Origin: Cryobacterium sp. PH31-O1
Lineage (GTDB): Bacteria; Actinomycetota; Actinomycetes; Actinomycetales; Microbacteriaceae
Reading direction: 5' to 3'
DNA: 64,000 nucleotides
Assembly: GCF_030063455.1 (NCBI RefSeq)
Contig: NZ_JASITB010000004.1
Span: 1-64,000 of the forward strand
The stretch's first letter is position 1. Every line of letters begins with the position of its first letter. Position numbers and translations under genes: made by a program. Shown here in pieces: positions 58,028 to 64,000 of the stretch. The notes under the pieces were generated by a model, which saw nothing but the letters and a program-made list of their open reading frames with translations, ran no database searches and was not told where the DNA came from.

Positions 58028-58761
58028 CCCTCCAACACCGGACGCGACAACCCATGAGCCACATCAAAAACACTCAAAAACTTCTCCGGCAAACGCAACC
58101 GACAATACTCATCAATCAGTTGGAAACTCTCCACAATCGAATCACGATCCGAACTCCACGAAGGACTACGCCCCAGAAAACTTCCGATACCGCTTTGAGG
58201 GCTGAGGCGAATAGACGCACCAAACATCGGTTTCTGCTCGTCATAACCACACCAAAAAAGAAACGAATCGTAAAGAACGCCCGTCATTGAGCGGCCGGCT
58301 TCATCATTGGTCGGGATCGACAGCCGGGGGCCGAAAAAATCCACCGCCAGTCCGTAGAACTCCGCATACGGCATGTCCGGCAGCGGAGGCCCATCCTTTC
58401 GCGGTCCGTAAAATTTCATGTCCCAATCAAAGGCAACATCAAATATCGCCAAGTAGTCCTCGGGAAGCCGCAGGCGACAAGACTCGTCCACAGCGCGCAA
58501 CACCCCCAACACTGACTCACGATCTCCAGCCGACACAAATTTGCCCTGTGAGCCACCATTCACCTTGAGACCGGCACCAACGAGAATCGCCGCACTAAAG
58601 CTGCCCGTAGCCGGGTCAAGGTGCCCGGCGAACGCCAGGGCACCATACAAATTAGCGACCATGATCTGATCATCGCGATAACTGACCTGTTCCGTCATCC
58701 GTTCGCCAAAGAGATCACGAGCTAGGAGGACCAGATCACGGTACGTGAATACGTCCTTCAT
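58024..58761 (-). CDS. Duplicated-domain protein, presumed immunity, copy 4
   Basis: 245 residues, MKDVFTYRDLVLLARDLFGE, N-terminal half nearest copy 1 (NYRDLFLLTREVFGD), C-terminal half nearest copy 2. Two LRAVDESCRLRLPEDYLAIFD / FQLIDEYCRLRLPEKFLSVFD blocks mark the two domains. Lies 28 nt after the stop of the tip-bearing fragment 58790, so it is its presumed partner. Confidence 0.65.
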   Translation of the reverse strand: MKDVFTYRDLVLLARDLFGERMTEQVSYRDDQIMVANLYGALAFAGHLDPATGSFSAAILVGAGLKVNGGSQGKFVSAGDRESVLGVLRAVDESCRLRLPEDYLAIFDVAFDWDMKFYGPRKDGPPLPDMPYAEFYGLAVDFFGPRLSIPTNDEAGRSMTGVLYDSFLFWCGYDEQKPMFGASIRLSPQSGIGSFLGRSPSWSSDRDSIVESFQLIDEYCRLRLPEKFLSVFDVAHGLSRPVLEG

Positions 58762-58789
58762 TTCTTTCGTCCTAACCTCATGTCGATCA

Positions 58790-59627
58790 CTATTTTAACG
58801 GGCTTGCGGTCATGGATACTGGGTCGTATTCATAGCCGTGTCCATTCAAATATCTGAACTCTCCCGCTAAGGATCCCTTGTCAACTTGCGGATCATGGGA
58901 AAAGTGGAACGTCTTGCCCTCCCTGATGGCAGCGTCCAGGAACGGAACGTTGTAGGCGTCGAACATGTCTGACAGCGTTAGACCCTGGGCCTCCATGATG
59001 GGGTCCCAGTCAGCTCCGAGGCTGAAATACTTATACCCGCCGGCCTCGGCCTTTGCAACGTAGCTCTCCGGCCCGCCGCCGTCCCACTTGCCGAGCATAA
59101 CTTCCAACGCATCCGCGTTGTGCACGCTGGCCGCAAGCGTCTCGTGGTACGCGACATAGTCGATGGTTTTCGTCGTGCCCGGAACCTGAAAGTCCACCTG
59201 AAGCTGCGGGCCACCGCCGGCCCCCGCCTCGGTCTCGACCTCCGGGTGGCCAACACCGCCCGACCCCGAGCCCTCGGGCGCAGAGCCGGTGGGTGCGGAA
59301 CCGTCGGACGACGCATCCTCAAAACCGCCGGCGGGCGCCTCCGCTGCCGCACCCGGCCGAGCATCCACCCGGTCGGCGATGCTGTGCAGCGCCTGCCCGC
59401 CGCTGCCGGCCTCACCGACCACCACCCGCGGAGGCTCGAACAGCACAGCACCGTTCGGCGTCACCCCTGACAGGCCCGGCTCCACCCGCACCGTCGGATG
59501 GAATCAGCCAACGCATGCATCGCCTGCGCGAGCGCGCCGCGCGCCGCGCCGACGCCGGAGACCAGACTCGCCTTCGCCGCATCCGTCACCACAGCCAACC
59601 CCTGACCGGCATGCAGCAGACCCGCCG
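58790..59627 (-). pseudogene. Effector fragment with complete toxin tip, frameshifted near its 5' end
   Basis: An uninterrupted frame of 233 codons (58790-59491) has the linker RVEPGLSGVTPNGAVLFEPP, an acidic spacer and a full tip (ADALEVMLGKWDGGGPESYV, YKYFSLGADWDP, MFDAYNVPFLDAAIREGKTF, HFSHDPQVDKGSLAGEFRYL). Upstream to 59627 the effector constant region continues (GLAVVTDAAKASLVSGVGAA) in another frame because one A is missing near 59497 relative to the full-length gene (GTCGGATGG versus GTCGGAATGG). No secretion region. The tip itself looks intact. Confidence 0.8.
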
Positions 59628-59775
59628 TCAGCCATCAGGACGCATCCACGACAGCCGGCGCCACCGCTCCGAACGTTTCGTGTGTTCTTCGTTTCCGCGT
59701 GAGCTCTGTCAAGATCGGCTGCAAAATCCTCTGGGAAGTACTGCTACGTGGAGCTGGACCAAGTTCACGAGGACG

Positions 59776-60064
59776 TAGGTGAGGCCTCTTCGTGAATCGC
59801 AAATATCTGTCCGCCGTCCGCTGCGGTCAGCGCCACCACAACGTCCGACAGAGACGCGTCAGCGGCTTGAGCAAAGATTCTTGCCCTGTTGTTTCCACCG
59901 ACCCCACGGGAAAAGCTGGCCTGATGGGCGTCTCCGCCGATCGTCCAAGAACCGTCACTCCTGACTCGCTAGCCGACACCGTTGCTCTGCCTTCCCTAGG
60001 GGTTTGCGCCGGTACGCTCAGTCGCGGAAGATGGTGTGCGCCCCGCCCATCACCTCCTATGAGT
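59776..60064 (-). pseudogene. Broken copy of the TNT immunity gene
   Basis: The DNA is nearly identical to 49880-50167, the 3' part of the immunity gene at 49880. One base is missing near 59950 (CCAAGAACC versus CCAAGATACC), shifting the frame, and the 5' part is absent. The shared sequence ends at 60064 inside CCTATGAG. The following 60065-60144 shows nothing. Confidence 0.8.
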
Positions 60065-60144
60065 CCCTGGAAAGCCGCAGAATTACGCACCTAAATGGAT
60101 AGCTACTCTAGTGAAAACCGTCGGAGCGAGACACTCACTGTGCT

Positions 60145-60669
60145 TCAGGACCAGGATCTGTGTTGCACCCGGGAATCGAACACCGGACTGCCTTCAGGAT
60201 CTAGGAACGAGTCACGGATTTCCTGTGCCGAGAACCGCGAGTACTGCACCCACTCGGCAGCGCTTCTGTAATTGAGTCGTACCTCATGCCCACCGAGCGA
60301 ATCTGTCCAAGACACGATCATGTCGGCTGGCGTTCCGCTGAAGGAAAAGCCATCCCGCGAAGTTCCGACTTCCGCCGGCAGTAAGGCCGGGAGCCAGACC
60401 TCGGGAAGGCCCGACTTACGCCTGACCGTGTTGCCATATCTAAACGAAAGATACTTGTCGATGTCTTCCAAACGAGCTGACCTGATCAATGGCTTACTGA
60501 CCACACCGCGCTCATGCTTTCGAACCACGTACACGCCGTCGTCGAAAGTGCACATATCGTCAGGGTCACCCGTCATGAACGCGAAGACAGTTCCAGGCGG
60601 AACACGCCAATGCCATCCGCCCGAAGACGCGAATTCGATCAAACCTTCAAGTCTTTCACTCACCATCAT
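60145..60669 (-). CDS. Presumed immunity protein for the full-length TNT effector
   Basis: 174 residues from ATG 60669, which overlaps the effector stop (ATGA). Begins MMVSERLEGLIEFASSGGWH; contains VPPGTVFAFMTGDPDDMCTF, VSKPLIRSARLEDIDKYLSF, MIVSWTDSLGGHEVRLNYRS. Cytoplasmic, no signal peptide. Position and overlap make immunity the best guess. The sequence is different from the TNT partner at 49880, in line with the differing TNT tips. Confidence 0.65.
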   Translation of the reverse strand: MMVSERLEGLIEFASSGGWHWRVPPGTVFAFMTGDPDDMCTFDDGVYVVRKHERGVVSKPLIRSARLEDIDKYLSFRYGNTVRRKSGLPEVWLPALLPAEVGTSRDGFSFSGTPADMIVSWTDSLGGHEVRLNYRSAAEWVQYSRFSAQEIRDSFLDPEGSPVFDSRVQHRSWS

Positions 60670-63047
60670 TGCAATAGCCTTAAGTTCGGTTTCTTCAGAT
60701 CCTCGACTGACAGCCAGTCGCCTAAATTCTCGTCCCAGAACCGTACCTGCCATCCGCCCCCGGGAAACCCATTGGCGGGGGCGACGATCGAAACTTCCAC
60801 CTTCACATTCTCTGGGAGTGCGCTCGCGAGTTGGTAGTCGTTGTAGTCAAATGCCGTGTGACCGGGGGTGAGTCCGCGTTGCTCGAATTGCGTTCCATAG
60901 ACGGTGAGGTAATCACCGCCATCTCGGCCAAGCCTATCGAGGTGCTGAAACTCCGGGTAGTCACGCAGGAGCGCCTCCATGCTCGAGTACTCAACTCGTG
61001 TGCCGTTCACTGCACCATCGTTTCCAGGCCATCTCACCCCACCTGGATCACCGTCTGAGCTGTCTGGTTTCGCGTATCGCTGGTCCCAATTCTGACGATC
61101 AAGGGGCTGACCGGCCTCGTCCCATCCGTTGGGTGCCTCGGGGTGGCCAATGATCCTTTGCGTTTCGGGATTGGTCACCGCGACAGGCTTCTGGAACCAC
61201 GATTCCACATGTCCGTGATCTACGTGCGGTTCGCCGAATCCTCTCAGGGAAATGCGCTCGTCCGGGACCCTCTTCCAGCCGTCACCGGTGTCGTCGGGCG
61301 AATACATCGGTCCTTCCGCCCGCGGCCTTTGGCCAGCGTGTTGAAACGGATCGGGATTGTAGTGAGGACTTCTCGGATCGCTAGCTGGATCTGATTGGCC
61401 GGGTTCAGGGGTCCAGCTCCCGTCGTTCCGAATGGCGTCATAGTCGCCGTCGCGTCCAGAATCGGCAGCGCCTAGGCCATCTGTATTGGTCCAGCCGTCA
61501 TGCGTTCCATTGCTAGGAGCAGTGTGATCGCTCCGCGAGTTCGGGCGACTGGGGTACTCCCCTCCCGGACCGTTCGGGGCGGGAGGGACACCCGGATCGG
61601 TCACCGGAGCATCCATCTGGTCGGCGGTGCTGTGCAGCGCCTGCCCGCCACTGCCCGGCTCACCGACCACCACCCGCGGAGGCTCGAACAGCACAGCACC
61701 GTTCGGCGTCACCCCTGACAGGCCCGGCTCCACCCGCACCGTCGGAATGGAATCAGCCAACGAGTGCATCGCCTGCGCGAGCGCGCCGCGCGCCGCGCCG
61801 ACGCCGGAGACCAGACTCGCCTTCGCCGCATCCGTCACCACAGCCAACCCCTGACCGGCATGCAGCAGACCCGCCGTCGCCCCGCGCACCCCCCACGATC
61901 CGAACGGTACCGCGAACTCAGCCACGTGACCCACAATGCTCGCCGCGCGCCCGCCGATCGAGCCGGCCTTCACCCCGGCCCCGGCACCACCACCGATGAA
62001 CAGAGTTCCCACGTTCACCAGCACCGCCCCGGCCGCTTCGGCCGGGTTCTCCGCCCACGTATCGGCCGCCACCAACGCCAACAGCGCAGCATCCACCTGC
62101 TCCGTCGACGCCCTCATATAATCAGCGACCGGGTTCACACCCACCGGCAGATCATCGGTGACCCGCCCGGGCGAATTCGGCGAATATTGGCTATAGGAAA
62201 CGATCCCGACCAACAACATCCCCACACCCGACCACGCCTGACCCGCCAGCGCCCCATCACCGCCCTCACCGGTGACCGCATTAAAACCGACCAGGGAGGT
62301 AGCACCCTGCCACATACCCACCAAAGAACCCCAAGCACCATCGCCAAACGACTCCAGGCCAGACCGGTCTCCGTCCGTTGCCGCGCCCCACGGCAACGAG
62401 ACACCGTCACCGTCAAGGTCCGCCACCGCCACCGCGACCCCATCAACCACGCACACATCCGTGCGCAACGCATTGATCGCATTCACACAATCGACCCGCA
62501 CGGTGTCGAGCGCGGCGACCTCAACGTTCACCCGGTGGATCAGGTCCTTATTCTCTTCAACGGATGGCTTATGCTCACGCCAGGTGATCACCGTCGGCGA
62601 CATCTCCGCCGCCGTCGGGGCCGAAAGGCCCAACAACCACAGCGGGTGATCCGAGTCCCCCATCGTGACGGTGACGCCGTCGGACACCCGGGCGACGAAC
62701 GCCCGAGCCTCCTCGCGAATGATCGCCAAACGCGCCTTCACCGGAGCGACGTCGTCGGCGAAGTTGGCGATGATCGTTGAAACCGACGCGAAGGTCTGGC
62801 CGAGGGCCGCGGAATCCATGGCGACCGGCGCCATCACCTCCAGTAACTCGGCTGACTCCGGTGCGACGTACACGCCCGACAAACCCGCCCACTGCGTGAC
62901 GACCGCGGCTCCCTTCTCGGTCACCGCCGTACCCGCGGTGGAAAAGCCCGTCGCCGACCCGGCCAGCGTCGCCGGATCGATATCCGCTCCCGGAATCAGG
63001 TCGGGCTGGATCAGATCGCCATCAACCAGGCACATCTGCGCGGCCAT
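60666..63047 (-). CDS. Full-length T7SS effector with C-terminal TNT (NAD+ glycohydrolase) domain
   Basis: 793 residues, MAAQMCLVDGDLIQPDLIPG. Residues 1-130 are helical with WAGLSGVYVAPESAELLEVM, the WxG-like substrate region; 130-490 is a constant region with Gly/Ala-rich hydrophobic stretches (LFIGGGAGAGVKAGSIGG). A polar spacer (about 495-665) precedes the TNT domain (671-775): VRWPGNDGAVNGTRVEYSSM, LDRLGRDGGDYLTVYGTQFE, QRGLTPGH, NGFPGGGWQVRFW. TNT toxins cleave NAD+; the conserved R, Y and Q positions are visible. Shares one base with the DUF6507 gene (TAATG) and 4 nt with its immunity gene. The only effector copy here with an intact secretion end. Confidence 0.88.
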   Translation of the reverse strand: MAAQMCLVDGDLIQPDLIPGADIDPATLAGSATGFSTAGTAVTEKGAAVVTQWAGLSGVYVAPESAELLEVMAPVAMDSAALGQTFASVSTIIANFADDVAPVKARLAIIREEARAFVARVSDGVTVTMGDSDHPLWLLGLSAPTAAEMSPTVITWREHKPSVEENKDLIHRVNVEVAALDTVRVDCVNAINALRTDVCVVDGVAVAVADLDGDGVSLPWGAATDGDRSGLESFGDGAWGSLVGMWQGATSLVGFNAVTGEGGDGALAGQAWSGVGMLLVGIVSYSQYSPNSPGRVTDDLPVGVNPVADYMRASTEQVDAALLALVAADTWAENPAEAAGAVLVNVGTLFIGGGAGAGVKAGSIGGRAASIVGHVAEFAVPFGSWGVRGATAGLLHAGQGLAVVTDAAKASLVSGVGAARGALAQAMHSLADSIPTVRVEPGLSGVTPNGAVLFEPPRVVVGEPGSGGQALHSTADQMDAPVTDPGVPPAPNGPGGEYPSRPNSRSDHTAPSNGTHDGWTNTDGLGAADSGRDGDYDAIRNDGSWTPEPGQSDPASDPRSPHYNPDPFQHAGQRPRAEGPMYSPDDTGDGWKRVPDERISLRGFGEPHVDHGHVESWFQKPVAVTNPETQRIIGHPEAPNGWDEAGQPLDRQNWDQRYAKPDSSDGDPGGVRWPGNDGAVNGTRVEYSSMEALLRDYPEFQHLDRLGRDGGDYLTVYGTQFEQRGLTPGHTAFDYNDYQLASALPENVKVEVSIVAPANGFPGGGWQVRFWDENLGDWLSVEDLKKPNLRLLQ

Positions 63048-63400
63048 TAGGACGCACCGGTGAAGAACGACAGGTCACCGGATGACGCGGCCTGGCTCGC
63101 CGCCGCTTGCGCGGTCGCCGCCATCTCCTCGTCACCCTGCACATACCCGATGGTGGCGGCGCTGGCCCCGAGCGACCCCGCCGTGATGCGGTTACCGATG
63201 GCGATCAGGCGGTTCTGCTCGCTGGTGATCAGCGCCTGCACGGCCGCCGGAACGTCGGCCAAGCCGGAGCCGGCACCGCTGCTGAGCTCGGAAAACGCCG
63301 CCGACATGCCATCGAGCGCAGTACTCAGCTCGGTCGCGGCGGTTTCCACCGACGTCAGCACGGACTGCACGCCAGGCGCGTTGATACTCCAGCCGCTCAT
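63047..63400 (-). CDS. DUF6507 family protein
   Basis: 117 residues, MSGWSINAPGVQSVLTSVET, two long amphipathic helices with Ala/Ser-rich sequence and GSGLADVPAAVQALITSEQN. Length and layout match DUF6507, small WXG100-superfamily-like proteins beside actinobacterial T7SS effectors. Probably a partner or chaperone needed for export of the effector, whose start it overlaps by one base. The W-x-I/G motif near the N-terminus fits. Confidence 0.75.
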   Translation of the reverse strand: MSGWSINAPGVQSVLTSVETAATELSTALDGMSAAFSELSSGAGSGLADVPAAVQALITSEQNRLIAIGNRITAGSLGASAATIGYVQGDEEMAATAQAAASQAASSGDLSFFTGAS

Positions 63401-63436
63401 TCCCCCGAGCCCTTCCCAACGCCCGAAGGCATACGT

Positions 63437-63757
63437 CTATCCGATGTTTTGAACGGCGGAACGGCCACGAGCCAGGGCGGCCTGCGCGGTCTCATCGTTC
63501 GACGCGAGCGAGGTACGCAGCGAGGTGATGATCTGCTTCACCTGACCGGCCACCGTGTTCCAGCGGATTTCCTTCGATGCGTACTCTTCCGACACGCCGT
63601 CGGCCTGGTAATCGGCCATCAGGGCCTTCACATCGGCATCACGCTGATCGATGAGCGCCTCCAGCCGGCCAGCAATGGCGTTGAAGTTGTCCTGCGCATT
63701 CTGTGATGCTGCAATGTCATAGTCGCGACGATCCGCCGCGTTACCGCCTGAAGCCAT
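63437..63757 (-). CDS. ESAT-6-like (pore-forming ESAT-6 family) protein
   Basis: 106 residues, MASGGNAADRRDYDIAASQN. It forms two helices separated by QADGVSEEYASKEIRWNTVA; the W-N-T sits where WXG100 proteins have their turn. Acidic-polar composition and no signal peptide, as for T7SS substrates. 36 nt upstream of the DUF6507 gene in the same operon. Together with the upstream WXG100 gene it probably forms a heterodimer. Confidence 0.75.
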   Translation of the reverse strand: MASGGNAADRRDYDIAASQNAQDNFNAIAGRLEALIDQRDADVKALMADYQADGVSEEYASKEIRWNTVAGQVKQIITSLRTSLASNDETAQAALARGRSAVQNIG

Positions 63758-63769
63758 GAGCGTGTTCCC

Positions 63770-64000
63770 CTATCCCCGTGAACCGAACCGTGCCGAGTCG
63801 AAACCCGCCCCGGATTGTGCCGATGTCGTCTGGTCAGCGAACTCCTGGTCGGCCTGGCCGAAGGCCACGTCCTGGCCGGCGATACCGGTGAGGATCGACG
63901 ACAGTGCGCCGTTCAACTCAGCCGAAATGGAATCCGTCTCATTCTTGAAGCGGTCGAACGCGGCACGGCCAGCACCGTTGAACCGACCCTCGAGCGGCGC
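63770..64000 (-). CDS. WXG100 family protein, 3' part (gene runs off the right edge)
   Basis: Open from the window edge to TAG at 63770: 76 residues beginning APLEGRFNGAGRAAFDRFKN, then ETDSISAELNGALSSILTGI, then FGQADQEFADQ. This matches the second helix and tail of WXG100/EsxA-type proteins; the W-x-G turn would lie upstream of the edge. It is 12 nt upstream of the ESAT-6-like gene and appears to begin the same operon. Confidence 0.75.
   Translation of the reverse strand, partial: APLEGRFNGAGRAAFDRFKNETDSISAELNGALSSILTGIAGQDVAFGQADQEFADQTTSAQSGAGFDSARFGSRG

Overview
The window is high-GC actinobacterial DNA. Gene content (Mqo, phosphoketolase with Pta-AckA, an Rv2578c-type radical SAM protein, a DUF7882 protein, DUF4012/BY-kinase surface genes) and the very frequent GGCATCC/GGATGCC heptamer suggest Microbacteriaceae (Cryobacterium/Leifsonia-like). 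That placement is inference; there is no rRNA gene in the window. About 1-45 kb is ordinary chromosome, mostly on the minus strand. From 45.2 kb to the right edge lies an accessory region with duplicated cassettes, broken genes and locally lower GC.

Layout. 1-3.8 kb: 5' part of a copper amine oxidase running off the left edge, a DUF5134 membrane protein, a small-molecule kinase and a zinc-ribbon protein. 4.0-11.1 kb: cell-surface/polysaccharide cluster with a BNR-like secreted protein, a low-molecular-weight tyrosine phosphatase, two paralogous BY-kinases, a DUF4012 protein and a small surface protein. 11.2-20.8 kb: CPBP protease, DUF7882, a second small surface protein, thymidine kinase, two membrane sensor proteins, radical SAM protein, topoisomerase IB and two small envelope/acidic proteins. 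20.9-29.8 kb: Mqo, an OmpR-type regulator, a degenerate Hpt protein, a degenerate GGDEF protein, a PAS histidine kinase and a GGDEF-EAL protein. 29.9-36.1 kb: asd, lysC, recR, dnaX. 36.3-38.7 kb: two truncated genes and a DUF559-type nuclease gene flanked by palindromic repeats. 38.7-44.8 kb: xfp, pta and ackA, a phosphoketolase-to-acetate route giving acetyl-P, acetate and ATP.

45.2-64 kb: an intact tRNA-Ser(GGA) is followed by three 73-bp tandem copies of its 3' half. Beyond it is a type VII secretion (WXG100/ESAT-6-like) polymorphic-toxin locus transcribed leftward. At its right-hand (5') end sit a WXG100 gene, an ESAT-6-like gene, a DUF6507 gene and one full-length effector with a C-terminal TNT (NAD+ glycohydrolase) domain, followed by a 4-nt-overlapping presumed immunity gene. 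Downstream (leftward) is a long reservoir of 5'-truncated effectors, orphan toxin tips and presumed immunity genes. It includes a second TNT cassette, five copies of an unnamed LGKW...FSHDP toxin-tip domain, four copies of a duplicated-domain 245-aa protein, two half-size versions, an ART-like orphan beside an ADP-ribosylglycohydrolase fragment, and an IS256 remnant fused to a cassette gene. This looks like a store of silent tips for recombination into one expressed effector, as in Rhs/CDI loci but on a T7SS substrate.

Three families of short palindromic intergenic repeats (called A, B and C here) are scattered through the core part. Family C shows paired sequence changes that keep its hairpin intact.
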